A stretch of DNA of 64,000 bases from CAYNRE01 sp964399535 (GTDB taxonomy: Bacteria > Planctomycetota > Planctomycetia > Pirellulales > CAYNRE01): positions 248,001 to 312,000 of the forward strand of contig CAYNRE010000009.1 of NCBI GenBank assembly GCA_964399535.1, read 5' to 3'. The translations under genes and the position numbers were made by a program. The notes under the pieces are model-generated. The model worked only from the letters and a program-made list of their open reading frames with translations, was not told where the DNA came from and ran no database searches. Below are positions 51,806-60,844 of this stretch, one piece after another; the first letter of the stretch is position 1, and every line of letters begins with the position of its first letter.

Positions 51806-52315
51806 TAAGCATCCACCCTCTCTTGGGGGAGGATGCCTTAGCCTGCCAACCTGACCAACGACGGCGGTTTTGCAAGGCGCGGCAGCCCAGCACGGCCGAG
51901 TGGGACTGCAAACCTTCGGTGTCTGGGCCGCGTAGACAAGGATAACGGTCTACGTGCGGGAGTTTCCTTCGGGAAACTTGCGCACGGCTCGCCGGCAACC
52001 CCGCCGCGATGATCACCCTGGCAGAGACATGGTTGTCTTGCAGTCGCGTGCGAAGTGGTTCGGTCGAGGCGCCGTGCGATGGGCAGGGCTTGGAGGACCA
52101 AGCCGATCAACCGCGCCGAGCGTTCTGTGTGAGCAGGTTTGCCCGGGCGCTGGTCCCATAAACTAGCGCCGCTTGGTTCGCGCCCAGAGCGACCCACACT
52201 GGCCCGCCCAACCGCGGACAGTGCTCTGGCAAGCGACCCGACGTGGGGCGAATCACCCCCAACCGCCTCCGGGGGAGTGTGTTCCGGAGGCAACGATGTC
52301 GCGGAGTCGACATCG
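51806..52315 (+). ncRNA. Candidate long structured RNA (or leader RNA) of unknown class
   Basis: At least seven clear stem-loops follow one another. They are 51806-51840 (TAAGCATCC/GGATGCCTTA, one bulge); 51866-51914 (GGTTTTGCA/TGCAAACC, one bulge); 51931-51954 (CGTAGAC/GTCTACG); 51955-51985, with AGTTTCC and GGAAACT around a UUCG tetraloop; 52087-52104 (GGCTTGG-AGGA-CCAAGCC); 52146-52170 (GGCGCT/AGCGCC); and 52265-52291 plus 52294-52315, two perfect 8-bp hairpins. A C(UUCG)G loop is favourable only on the plus strand. No ORF with normal codon use spans the region. It ends 28 bases before the ATG of the HhH-protein gene (ribosome site GGGGAG), so it may be its leader or a separate RNA. The hallmark sequences of RNase P RNA, tmRNA and SRP RNA were looked for by eye and not found. 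Confidence 0.45.
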
Positions 52316-52343
52316 CCGACCTGGTACTGCCGGGGAGAAGGCC

Positions 52344-53477
52344 ATGAAGCTTACTCGTACCTCAGCAGCCGTTGATTTTCGGCTCGTCAACCGTTTCGAC
52401 ACCCTGCGCCGCAAGCTCACCGACCCTCGCTTCGCGGATCGCTGGGACAAACCTCTGGCGTTTTGGGCACTGCCCAACGATCGGCGCTTGCCGCTGGCGT
52501 TTCTCGATCGAACCGTCGAAGACTTGCTGCGCACTCCGTTCGACTCGCTGTTGGCCACACCAGGCGTTGGCCGGCAGAAGATCGCAGCGCTGTTGCGGCT
52601 TTTGGCGCGCGCTGCCCGTGAAACGGCCCCCGACGATCCCTGGCTCGAGGCCAACCCCCCGGCCGATGCCGAAACCGACCCGCAAAGCGCGCGCGGCGAT
52701 TTAAGTGAATTCATCGACCCAACGCTGGTTTCCGAGGCGGTCTGGGTTCAGTGGCGGCAGGCCGTGGTGACTCACGGACTGGAAGACGAGCCGCTCGGCC
52801 GCTACGCGCCCACGCTGGAACACCTACCCCGGGTACTCTGGAACACCCCGCTGCGCAATTACACGCAGCTCAGCCTGGCCGAGATTCGCCGCCTGAGAAC
52901 GCACGGCGAGAAACGGGTCAATGCGGTGCTCGAAGTATTCGGTTCGCTGTTTCGCGTGCTCGGGCGCGTGCCGGCCGACGCCATGCTGGCGGTCCGCGTC
53001 GAGCCCAAGTGCATTCGCGAAGCCGACGAATGGGCCACCACGCTGCTCGCCGAGGGGCGCCTTGCCACGCCCGATGAGGTCGTCTCGCAGTTCGTACGCC
53101 CACTGCTCGACCAGATTCGCCTCGACGCCGGCGACCAGGTGGCCGACCTGGCTGCCAGCCGCTTGGGGATCGACGGTTCGGGAACCTCGGTGCGGCAGGC
53201 CGCGCGAGGACTCGGGTTAACTCGAGCCCGGGTGTACCAACTCCTGGCCGACGTGGCCGAAGTGCTGCGCCTGAGGTGGCCGGCCGGCGCTCGCATTACC
53301 GCGGCGCTTGCCGAGCGAATCCTCGACCGGCCGGAAGATCGGTGCCGGTATCAGTCGTTCGCCGTGCTGTTGGAACTGGCCTACCCCCCCCGGCGCCAAG
53401 CCCTTTCGGCCGCCACGCGCCGTGGCACCCCTGCCGCCAAGCTTCCCGACGACGCATTGCAACGAGCCGCTAGTTAA
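52344..53477 (+). CDS. Helix-hairpin-helix / RNAP alpha-CTD-like protein with sigma-region-4-like HTH
   Basis: The 377-residue protein starts at ATG 52344 with GGGGAG upstream. Residues 65-85 (RTPFDSLLATPGVGRQKIAAL) form a helix-hairpin-helix of the type found in the alpha-subunit C-terminal domain of RNA polymerase. A second such unit is at about 165-198 (WNTPLRNYTQLSLAEIRRL...GEKRVNAVLEVF). Residues 282-305 (SVRQAARGLGLTRARVYQLL) look like a helix-turn-helix of sigma region 4. The architecture suggests nucleic-acid or transcription-complex binding. No catalytic motif or membrane segment is seen. It lies between the structured region and a further hairpin group. Exact function unknown. Confidence 0.6.
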   Translation: MKLTRTSAAVDFRLVNRFDTLRRKLTDPRFADRWDKPLAFWALPNDRRLPLAFLDRTVEDLLRTPFDSLLATPGVGRQKIAALLRLLARAARETAPDDPWLEANPPADAETDPQSARGDLSEFIDPTLVSEAVWVQWRQAVVTHGLEDEPLGRYAPTLEHLPRVLWNTPLRNYTQLSLAEIRRLRTHGEKRVNAVLEVFGSLFRVLGRVPADAMLAVRVEPKCIREADEWATTLLAEGRLATPDEVVSQFVRPLLDQIRLDAGDQVADLAASRLGIDGSGTSVRQAARGLGLTRARVYQLLADVAEVLRLRWPAGARITAALAERILDRPEDRCRYQSFAVLLELAYPPRRQALSAATRRGTPAAKLPDDALQRAAS

Positions 53478-54006
53478 CCGGCGCTTCCGCGCTGGCCAAC
53501 TTGCTTAAGAACCGACCCCGGTGGCGCGGCTCCGCGCTGCATTGGCACTCACGTTTCCCGGGCCCGCCGTTTACAGTCTGTTGAAATAGGCCGTCGTCGC
53601 CTGTTTCAACCTCGCCAGGTGCGGAGCCAAGCTCCGCACGGCTCGCAAAATAACGACTTACGTCGCTGTTTTGAAATCGCATCCCTGCGAGGACGCGGCC
53701 CGATGAATATTAAAACGGGCCGTTAGGCCGATCGGGTGGGCGGGCACTCGGCCAAGCCGTGACATCGCGGCCCGGGCGCGCCCTGCGCGAAACCCCCAGA
53801 GCTTCTTCACCAAGCGCCCGGCTGGCGGGCCGCAGCCCTTGCTGGTGCCGGCCGGCTCCCCCCTCGTTGATGCTCGATCGCTTCGTCGCGCGGATTCCTG
53901 AAACCCTCGCACCGGCTTGGGCGACCGACTAGAATCCGGCTGCCCATTTTTGTCGGGGGGCAAATTCAACCACTTCGGCCACGGCCGGTAGCGCGCGGGA
54001 GCAGCC
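53478..54006. other. Non-coding stretch with a hairpin cluster
   Basis: No gene is supported in these 529 bases. Three hairpins occupy 53580-53672 (separate entry). The rest has no clear feature apart from short palindromes such as the one around 53525-53540 (GCGCGG/CCGCGC). Confidence 0.4.
53580..53672. repeat. Three consecutive hairpins after the HhH gene
   Basis: Hairpin 1: GTTGAAATAGGC (53580-53591) with GCCTGTTTCAAC (53599-53610), 12 pairs with one wobble. Hairpin 2: GTGCGGAGC (53619-53627) with GCTCCGCAC (53631-53639), perfect, CAA loop. Hairpin 3: AAAATAACGAC (53647-53657) with GTCGCTGTTTT (53662-53672), one wobble and one mismatch. Hairpin 3 has A-rich and T-rich ends and could terminate transcription in both directions. 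Hairpin 1 resembles the terminal repeat of some insertion sequences. Confidence 0.65.
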
Positions 54007-55176
54007 ATGGGGCACCATCAGACCAAGACACATCGATCGGGCAAGCACTCGTACCATCAAATCGGGCTGGTCCGCGGCCAGTTTGGCAACGTGGACGAAG
54101 ACCGTTGGCTCGATTGGATCGCCGCGACCGGCTTCGATGGCTGGGAGGAAGCCTCCTGGGAACTCGACCTGGCCCGCTGCTCCACCGACGCCGGGGCCGA
54201 AACGTATGCCCAAGAGCGCGTTGCCAAGGCCCGCAGCCGGGGGCTGGAAATCTTTTCGCTGGCGGCCCACCTTCAGGGCCAGGCGCTCGGCGACGAGCCC
54301 AGCGCTAAGACCCTGCAGTTTCTCGGCGGCGAATGCGTGGCGGCCTACGCGGCCTGGCGCAAGTCGGGTGGCGCGCCGCCACGGACCGATCCCTACTATG
54401 TTCCGCCCGAGGTCGGCGCGATCGCCCAGCGCCAGGCAACCGACTCGCTCGTCGCGGCCGTGCGCCTGGCCCACTTCATCGGCAAACTGGAGGACCGGGT
54501 CGTGCCGGTCAGCGGGTTCACGGGGTCGCCGGCCCACTGTTGGAGCCATTGGTTCTTGTTCCCACCGCTGCCTGGCCAGTTGGGGGGCTACGCTCTGGCC
54601 GACGTTCGGCAGGTGAGCCTGGAGCTGCTGGTCGAGCGGTTCAGCCCCGTGTTCCAGGCCTGTTTAACCTATGGCACCACTTACGACCTGGAGTGCCACC
54701 CCAGCGAGCGGGCCATGGGCGATTTGACCAGTGCCGGCGAGTACCTGGCCGCCGTCGACCGGGCTGGCTTTGCCGCGGCCGCGGGGTTCAATTTCGATTG
54801 CTCGCACATGGAGTGGCAGGGGGTTTCGGGCATCGACTTCATTCGTGCCTATTCCGACCGCATTCACTGCGCCCACATCAAGGGGGTCCAGGTGGTTTCG
54901 GGCTATACCCGCAACGGCCGCCTGGGCGGACACCAGCCCATGGGCGACAAGCACAACGGCTGGAACTTCGTTACGGCCGGCACGGCCCGCGACGCTACCA
55001 GCACCGAGTCGCTAATGGTCGAACTCAACCGGGCCGGTTATAGCGGGGCCGTTTCGATCGAGTGGGAAGACAACGACGTGGAGCAACACGCCGGCGCCAA
55101 GCGGGCCCTGGCCAATGTGCACGCCGCCGATCAGCCCCCCAGCCTGATGCGCCACGACGAACAGCTTAAAGCCTAG
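54007..55176 (+). CDS. Sugar phosphate isomerase/epimerase (xylose-isomerase-like TIM barrel)
   Basis: The 389-residue protein has the AP-endonuclease-2/xylose-isomerase-like barrel pattern: YHQIGLVRGQFGNVDEDRWLDWIAATGFDGWEEASWELDL at the start (seen as separate strands), ECHPSERAMGD with a metal-binding Glu-His, FNFDCSHMEWQG and HCAHIKG, and a final VSIEWEDND glutamate. These give the expected metal ligands. It probably isomerises or epimerises a sugar; the substrate is unknown. The start ATG 54007 has GGGAG upstream. No partner oxidoreductase is adjacent, although that is common for this family in Planctomycetes. Confidence 0.85.
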   Translation: MGHHQTKTHRSGKHSYHQIGLVRGQFGNVDEDRWLDWIAATGFDGWEEASWELDLARCSTDAGAETYAQERVAKARSRGLEIFSLAAHLQGQALGDEPSAKTLQFLGGECVAAYAAWRKSGGAPPRTDPYYVPPEVGAIAQRQATDSLVAAVRLAHFIGKLEDRVVPVSGFTGSPAHCWSHWFLFPPLPGQLGGYALADVRQVSLELLVERFSPVFQACLTYGTTYDLECHPSERAMGDLTSAGEYLAAVDRAGFAAAAGFNFDCSHMEWQGVSGIDFIRAYSDRIHCAHIKGVQVVSGYTRNGRLGGHQPMGDKHNGWNFVTAGTARDATSTESLMVELNRAGYSGAVSIEWEDNDVEQHAGAKRALANVHAADQPPSLMRHDEQLKA

Positions 55177-55248
55177 CCGGGTTGGCCGCCGGGCACCCTG
55201 GGCCACGGCCCGGGCAGCGCGCCACTCGCTTGCGAAAAAGGTACTGCC

Positions 55249-55845
55249 ATGCGCAGTTCAGCCCAGACACCCGAGCAGTACCTGGCGGCGCTGCCAGCCG
55301 AGCGGCGCGCGGCGCTCGAGCAGGTGCGCCGGATAATTCTGGACAATCTCGATGCCGACTACGAAGAGGGCATGCAGTACGGCATGATCGGTTACTACGT
55401 GCCGCACCGCGTGTACCCGGCCGGCTACCACTGCGACCCGCGGCAGCCGCTACCCTTCGCTGGCCTGGCGGCTCAGAAAAACCATCTGGCGATTTACCTG
55501 ATGTGCCTGTATGGCGATAGCCCGGCCTGTCAGCACTTCCAGCGCGACTGGGCCAAGACCGGCAAGAAACTCGACATGGGCAAATGCTGCATTCGTTTCC
55601 GCGAGGCAGACGATCTGGCCCTGGACGTACTGGCCAGGCTGATTCGCCAGACGACGGTGAAGAAGTACCTGAAACACTACGAAGCCGCGCGGAGTGCCCC
55701 GCGCGCCAGGCCGGCCGAGCGAGCCGCGCAGTCGCGGCCCGTTAAGACCTCCGCCCAAGCGGCGCCTGGAAAAGCCGCCGCGAAGACTTCCCGAAGCACC
55801 ACCTCGAAGCCGGCGGCGCCCACCGGGCGCCGGCCCCGAGGTTAG
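55249..55845 (+). CDS. DUF1801-type protein with basic C-terminal tail
   Basis: The 198-residue protein has the DUF1801/YdhG fold: YLAALPAERRAALEQVRRII, EEGMQYGMIGY, NHLAIYLMCLYG and KKLDMGKCCIRFRE. The last 55 residues are a low-complexity Ala/Pro/Lys/Arg/Ser tail (KTSAQAAPGKAAAKTSRSTT...), reminiscent of histone H1-like tails and of the tail of the gene at 3499. The start ATG 55249 has AAAAAGG upstream. Its stop overlaps the convergent der stop by 3 bases. Family role uncertain; iron chaperone activity has been suggested for relatives. Confidence 0.8.
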   Translation: MRSSAQTPEQYLAALPAERRAALEQVRRIILDNLDADYEEGMQYGMIGYYVPHRVYPAGYHCDPRQPLPFAGLAAQKNHLAIYLMCLYGDSPACQHFQRDWAKTGKKLDMGKCCIRFREADDLALDVLARLIRQTTVKKYLKHYEAARSAPRARPAERAAQSRPVKTSAQAAPGKAAAKTSRSTTSKPAAPTGRRPRG

Positions 55846-57230
55846 CTCGGGGTGACCTCCGAGGCCTGCGAAGCGTCGAAGTCGGCGTCCAGGTCAGGCG
55901 GCGGCGCGAAATCCTCGCGCTTGCGGAGATACAGTTTCAGCGGGATTTCCGGGAACGGAAGATGCTCGCGAAACACTCCCAACAGGTAGCGCCGATAGGT
56001 GTTGTCCAGCCAGTTCGGATGATTGCAAAAGAGCACGATCGTGGGGGGCTGAATTCCCACCTGGGTGCCGTAATAAATCTTCGGCTGCCGCCCGCCCGAC
56101 AACGGGGGCGGATTCCGCTCGATGGCGTGGCGCAACACCCGATTCACTTCGCCGGTCGTGGCCCGAGCCAGGGCTTGCTTGAAAATATGCTGCGCGTGGT
56201 TGAGCAGCGCCTTGACGTTGCGGCCCGTCTTGCCGGTGATGAAAGCAATCGGCACATAGGGCATCGAGCGAAAGGTATCTCGCAGGTACGAGGCCCATTT
56301 CTCGGTGGGCATGGTGTCGGCGCACTGGTCCCATTTGTTGACGACGAAGATACAGGGCTTGTACTCGTCGGCGATGTAACCGCAAAGCTGGCGGTCGACC
56401 TTGGAAATCCGCTGCGTGGGGTCGAAAAACAACAGCACCACGTCGGCCCGGCGGATGCTGCGGTGGGCCCGGTGGGCACTGTAAAAATCAATGTCGGTAG
56501 ACACGCTCTTGGTGCGCCGCAGGCCCGGAGTGTCGATCGCGACGAAACTCTTGCCGTCGAGTTCGAACTGCACGTCGACGCTGTCCCGCGTGGTTCCGGG
56601 AACCTCGCTGGTAATCATCCGCTCGGCCTGGGCCAGCGTGTTCACGAAGGTGCTCTTGCCCGTATTGCGCCGGCCGACGATGGCTACTTTCATCACGGGT
56701 TCGGTGGGAGCGGGCGCCTCGGCCTCTTCGCCGACCGGCAACCGCTCTACGATCCGATCGAGCAATTCCTGTCGCCCTCGGTTCTGGAGCACGCTGACGC
56801 GCACCAGCTTGCCCCGGCCCAAGCGATAAAACTCGTCGGCTTGGCAATCGAGCCCCGCGTGGTCGGTCTTGTTCGCCACGCAAATCACCGGCACGTTGAC
56901 ATACCGCAGCCGCTTGGCCACTTCCTGGTCCAGCGGAACCAGCCCGGTTTGCGTATCGACCACGAACAAGATCACCGCGGCCGAGGCAATGGCCGACTCA
57001 ATCTGTTCCTCGATGTGGCGGGTGAGATTGTCTTCGTCCTCGACGCCGATTCCACCGGTGTCGCTGATCTCGAAGTACCGCCCCCCCGCCTCGAGCAGAA
57101 ACGTCATCCGGTCGCGCGTCACGCCGGCCTGATCGTCGACGATGGCCAGGCGGCGATTGGCCAGCCAGTTAAACAGGCTCGACTTGCCAACGTTGGGACG
57201 GCCGACGATGACAACTTGCGGCAGGCCCAT
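55842..57230 (-). CDS. der: Ribosome-assembly GTPase Der (EngA)
   Basis: This 462-residue double GTPase assists 50S assembly. The first G domain has GRPNVGKSS (residues 10-18), DTGGI and NKTD. The second begins VAIVGRRNTGKST (about 180), with DTPGL and NKWD. The C-terminal KH-like domain follows, ending YLRKREDFAPPPDLD. The tandem G domains plus KH domain and the length make the call certain. The start ATG 57230 has AGGA six bases upstream; the extension to 57401 has no ribosome site. The stop TAA (55842-55844) overlaps the DUF1801 stop. Confidence 0.95.
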   Translation of the reverse strand: MGLPQVVIVGRPNVGKSSLFNWLANRRLAIVDDQAGVTRDRMTFLLEAGGRYFEISDTGGIGVEDEDNLTRHIEEQIESAIASAAVILFVVDTQTGLVPLDQEVAKRLRYVNVPVICVANKTDHAGLDCQADEFYRLGRGKLVRVSVLQNRGRQELLDRIVERLPVGEEAEAPAPTEPVMKVAIVGRRNTGKSTFVNTLAQAERMITSEVPGTTRDSVDVQFELDGKSFVAIDTPGLRRTKSVSTDIDFYSAHRAHRSIRRADVVLLFFDPTQRISKVDRQLCGYIADEYKPCIFVVNKWDQCADTMPTEKWASYLRDTFRSMPYVPIAFITGKTGRNVKALLNHAQHIFKQALARATTGEVNRVLRHAIERNPPPLSGGRQPKIYYGTQVGIQPPTIVLFCNHPNWLDNTYRRYLLGVFREHLPFPEIPLKLYLRKREDFAPPPDLDADFDASQASEVTPS

Positions 57231-57699
57231 GGTGGTTCCTGAACTTCGGCCGATCGCGGCCGCGTTTGATCGCGACGGGCAGGCCCGCTTGGGGTGTGGT
57301 TTCGCGGGGACCGACCGACTCGGCCCGTTTGTCCCCTGGGGAAAGTACCGGCGAATCGCCCGCCCACCCCGCGACAGCGCCGGCGAGCCCAACGCCCCCA
57401 ACCAAAGCTAAGCCCTTCGACCAGCCGCCGGCTCTTCGCGGCACACGCGAACTCCGCGCCGCTAGCGACTGCGGACAATCCCTCTATGATAGTTGCCGTC
57501 GCGCGTTCGGCCTAGGCGATCCGCCACCGCGGGGGGCGACCCAGACGCACCCCGGAGCAAAGCCCGCGGCTTGCCACCAACCCCATTTCTTGGTTTCAAC
57601 CACGAATTGAGCCGGCGGCAAGAACGAGCTTCGAACGGCCCGAAAGTTACCCGACCGACAGCTATTCGCCCCGGACGCGCTGGGTTTGGAGGCCGCGCG
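57231..57699. other. Divergent intergenic region, 469 bases
   Basis: No gene is supported on either strand. A TATGAT hexamer (57485-57490) could be a -10 element toward the DNA glycosylase gene, but no matching -35 is present. The remaining open frames are shadows without ribosome sites. Confidence 0.35.
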
Positions 57700-58545
57700 A
57701 TGAAAAACCAAGACTTCTCGCCCGCCGCTCGCCGCCAACTGCTCGAGCAGCTCGAAAGCTGGCAACGAGCCGGGGTGACCCAACTCGGCCGGGCGCGATC
57801 CCCCGACCGGGGCACTGCGAAACCGCGGGCCACTGGGGCCGTGCCGGAAACCGACCCTCCTGGCAAATCTTCTGAACCAATGATGACACCAAGATCCTCC
57901 GGATCCCCCTCCGATCGCCCGGCAGCCCCGACCGTGGTGAACGAGGAATCGCCAAGCGGCACGGGCCTGTCGCTCAGCCAGCGTTTGCAGGTGCTTGACC
58001 AGGTCCGCGGGCGCGTGGCCAGTTGCACCCGCTGCCCCGAGCTGGTCGCCAATCGCACGCAGACGGTCTTCGGAGTCGGCAACCCTCAGGCCAGGCTCTG
58101 CTTTCTGGGCGAAGCCCCCGGTGCCGACGAGGACCGCCAGGGCGAACCGTTTGTGGGAAGGGCCGGCCAACTGCTGAACAAGATCATCGAGTCTTGCCGG
58201 CTGACCCGCCAAGAAGTCTACATCCTGAACATCTGCAAGTGTCGCCCCCCCCAGAACCGCGCTCCCGAACCGGCCGAGGCCGCGAACTGCCGCGAATACC
58301 TCGACGCGCAGCTCGAAGCGATCCGCCCCGAGTTCCTCTGCTGCCTGGGGGCCGTGGCGGCCCAGAACCTGCTGGACACCACCGTTTCCATCGGCAAGCT
58401 GCGCGGCCAATTGCACGACCACCGCGGCATCCGGGTGCTCTGCACCTATCACCCGGCGTATCTGCTGCGCAACCCAGCGATGAAGCGCGAGTGCTGGGAA
58501 GACATGAAGTTGCTGATGCGCGAAATGGGCCAGCCGGTCGACTAA
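57700..58545 (+). CDS. Family-4 uracil-DNA glycosylase with long N-terminal extension
   Basis: The 281-residue protein removes uracil from DNA. It has the family-4 active motif FLGEAPGADEDRQGEPFVG and the four iron-sulfur cysteines: C109 and C112 (CTRC), C181 (NICKCRPP) and C197. The second active motif is HPAYLLR near the C-terminus. The first 100 residues are a Pro/Ser/Arg-rich tail absent from minimal family members and probably a flexible binding region. The start ATG 57700 has GGAGG upstream. It stands alone and is divergent from der. Confidence 0.9.
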   Translation: MKNQDFSPAARRQLLEQLESWQRAGVTQLGRARSPDRGTAKPRATGAVPETDPPGKSSEPMMTPRSSGSPSDRPAAPTVVNEESPSGTGLSLSQRLQVLDQVRGRVASCTRCPELVANRTQTVFGVGNPQARLCFLGEAPGADEDRQGEPFVGRAGQLLNKIIESCRLTRQEVYILNICKCRPPQNRAPEPAEAANCREYLDAQLEAIRPEFLCCLGAVAAQNLLDTTVSIGKLRGQLHDHRGIRVLCTYHPAYLLRNPAMKRECWEDMKLLMREMGQPVD

Positions 58546-58942
58546 AGCGGCTCCAGCCCGCGACCGTCGGGCGATCGCGCGATCGGCCCGGCACGACCTT
58601 GGACCCTCAAATCATCGCTTTCGCTCCTGACCGCGGCACCCCCTAGAGCGTCGGCGCCGATTGGAAACCGCACACGCGCCACCTTGCGCTCTTTTCGCAT
58701 CCTGCGGTAACCCGAGATTTTCCAGTTGGGCCAAGCTTCGCAGATTCTCATTTTGGGAAGCATGGGTTGTCTGGCCATTCTGAACGAACTTTTATGCTCA
58801 GGAAGAGTTTGCGGATGGTCGATCACTTGGATGAATCGGGCCGAGAATGCCAGCTCGCTTCGGTAGTTCCGTGGCGGGCGAGCAGTCCTCGAATCTCATC
58901 CGCTTGGCCATCGGCCGGCCCAACGCCGGGCCGCCTATTGGT
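58546..58942. other. Intergenic region, 397 bases
   Basis: I see no gene here. The frames on both strands lack ribosome sites and conserved segments. It may hold the porin promoter: the stretch 58770-58815 is locally AT-richer, but no clear -10/-35 pair was found. Confidence 0.35.
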
Positions 58943-60844
58943 ATGCGCGACCTGCGAACCTTACTGTGCTTGTTGACGCTGCTTTTTTGGTTGGAACTCC
59001 GGTCCCAGCCAATCGCCGCGGAAAGGGCCACGCCCCCTGAGCCTCCGGCGTCGGTGGTCCAGTCGCCTCCGCGCGCAATTCCCACCACGCCGTTGGCGGA
59101 ACCCTCCCTTCTGGCCGCACCAGGGGTGGCCGATCGGGCGGCGGCACTTGGGACCCCTGCGAATGCCTCCCCGGGGCGCCCCGCGGCAGCGGCCGCTGGG
59201 CAGCCCGACCTGGCCGTTCGGCCCACGGCCTGGACGGAGCCCCGCCTTCTGCCGGGCACCGCGCAGGTCGAACCGGCAGTGTCGACGGCGTTCGCTCCGG
59301 TCGAGCCGGCCGCCGCTGCCGACGCCCTGGGCGAGCTAAGGCTGCGCGTAGAGCAATTGGAGCAGCAGCTTTCCGAGGCAACCCGGGGAATCGCCAGCGC
59401 GCCGCCGGGCACCACCGACCCGCTACCGGCCGTTACCCCGGCAGCAGCCGTCAGCCCGGCTGGGGCCGGCACCGAGTCGCCCGACCTGTCTCCCGACAGT
59501 ACGGTGCTCGATGACTTGCTGGCGCAGATGCAGGACCTGAAGAGCCGGCTGGCCGACCAGAAATCGGCGCTACCCAAAATCGTGGTCAACGGAGTCTTTC
59601 AGGCCGATCTGGGGTGGTACCACCAGGACCCCAATAGCCGCACCACCTTTGGCAACCCGCTGTTTCCGGGCACCACCACCCCGCCGCACCCCGACGGCAT
59701 CCTGCAAGACGGCGCCGATTTTCGTCGGGCCCGGTTGGCCGCGAGCGGCCAAATCACGCCCAACATGACCGGCTTTTTTCAGATGGATTTCGCGTTTTTC
59801 GGGCGGCCGACTTTTACCGATGTGTGGGGGGAGTACACCGATTTGCCCTGGTTGCAGCATGTGCGCATCGGGCAATGGAAAATGCCCTTTAGCCTGGAGG
59901 TGGTCAGCAGCTTTCGTTACACCACGTTTGCCGAGCGGTCGCTGTTGTTTCAGGCTTTTGCTCCCTTCCGTCACCTGGCGGTTGGCACCTACGGCACCTG
60001 GGGACCGAATCTCAACGGTACCTACGCCGGCGCGATATACCGAGCCGGGCAGGATCAGTACGGCGGCACCCTGAGCCGGCGCGGCGGCTATGCTTGCGTC
60101 GGACGGCTCACCTGGGTGCCGCTCTACGACGAACCCTCTGGCGGGCGCTATTACCTGCACCTAGGCGGCGCCTACGCGTTCGTGAATCCGGCCCTGCACC
60201 TGGCTCGCTTCCGCACCACGCCGGAGATTTACATTGGCGAAACGGGGGCCCTTGCCGTGGGGACCAGCGGCGTACCGGTGCCTGGAATCGCCAATGGCAC
60301 GCCGTTTTTCGTCGATACGGGCAACATTCGCACGCGCGGCTACAACGAGTGGGGTACCGAGCTTCTCTGGGTCGAGGGACCGCTTTCGCTGCAATCGGAA
60401 GTGATGGCGGTCTCGATCAACCAGGTCAATGGCCAGCACCTGACCTATTGGGGCCAATACCTGACACTGGGCTACTTCCTTACCGGCGAGCACCGACCCT
60501 ACGATCGCCGACTCGGCGTGGTCGATCGAGTCATTCCCTTCGAGGATTTCTTTCGCCTGCGCTCTCAACCGCGCGGAATCGTCACCGGAAAGGGCGCCTG
60601 GGAGGTGGCTGCCCGCTGGTCATTCATCGACCTTAACTCGCGCCCCATCGCCTTCGACCACCAGCCCAATTGGAACTCGACCGGCGGCGGTGGCCGCTTG
60701 CACGACGTAACCATCGGATTGAATTGGTACCTGAACCCCTATTCAAAGATTCAGTTCAACTACATTCGCGCCATGCTGCACAACAACACCTACGGTGACA
60801 GCAACACCGACATCTTCGACCTGAGATACCAGATGGACTTCTAG
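58943..60844 (+). CDS. Outer-membrane porin (OprP/OprO-like)
   Basis: The 633-residue protein starts at ATG 58943 with a signal peptide (MRDLRTLLCLLTLLFWLEL). A Pro/Ala-rich region is followed by two short coiled-coil segments (LRLRVEQLEQQLSE at about 130-145 and LLAQMQDLKSRLADQ at about 190-205). The barrel begins VVNGVFQADLGWYHQD and shows alternating aromatic strands such as FFQMDFAFFGRPTF, VRIGQWKMPFSLEV and YYLHLGGAYAF. The chain ends FDLRYQMDF, with the terminal phenylalanine recognised by the BAM machinery. The family fits phosphate-selective porins O/P; the substrate is unknown. Confidence 0.85.
   Translation: MRDLRTLLCLLTLLFWLELRSQPIAAERATPPEPPASVVQSPPRAIPTTPLAEPSLLAAPGVADRAAALGTPANASPGRPAAAAAGQPDLAVRPTAWTEPRLLPGTAQVEPAVSTAFAPVEPAAAADALGELRLRVEQLEQQLSEATRGIASAPPGTTDPLPAVTPAAAVSPAGAGTESPDLSPDSTVLDDLLAQMQDLKSRLADQKSALPKIVVNGVFQADLGWYHQDPNSRTTFGNPLFPGTTTPPHPDGILQDGADFRRARLAASGQITPNMTGFFQMDFAFFGRPTFTDVWGEYTDLPWLQHVRIGQWKMPFSLEVVSSFRYTTFAERSLLFQAFAPFRHLAVGTYGTWGPNLNGTYAGAIYRAGQDQYGGTLSRRGGYACVGRLTWVPLYDEPSGGRYYLHLGGAYAFVNPALHLARFRTTPEIYIGETGALAVGTSGVPVPGIANGTPFFVDTGNIRTRGYNEWGTELLWVEGPLSLQSEVMAVSINQVNGQHLTYWGQYLTLGYFLTGEHRPYDRRLGVVDRVIPFEDFFRLRSQPRGIVTGKGAWEVAARWSFIDLNSRPIAFDHQPNWNSTGGGGRLHDVTIGLNWYLNPYSKIQFNYIRAMLHNNTYGDSNTDIFDLRYQMDF

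Noticed and set aside
51838..52293. A 151-residue minus-strand open frame inside the structured region
   Set aside because: Its Pro/Arg/Ser-rich composition lacks any recognisable motif and conflicts with strong plus-strand RNA structure.
51806..52343. Identity of the structured region as RNase P RNA, tmRNA or SRP RNA
   Set aside because: The conserved P4-type sequence GAGGAAAGTCC, a tmRNA-like GGTTCGA...CCA end and the SRP core could not be found by eye. A covariance search would be needed to be sure.
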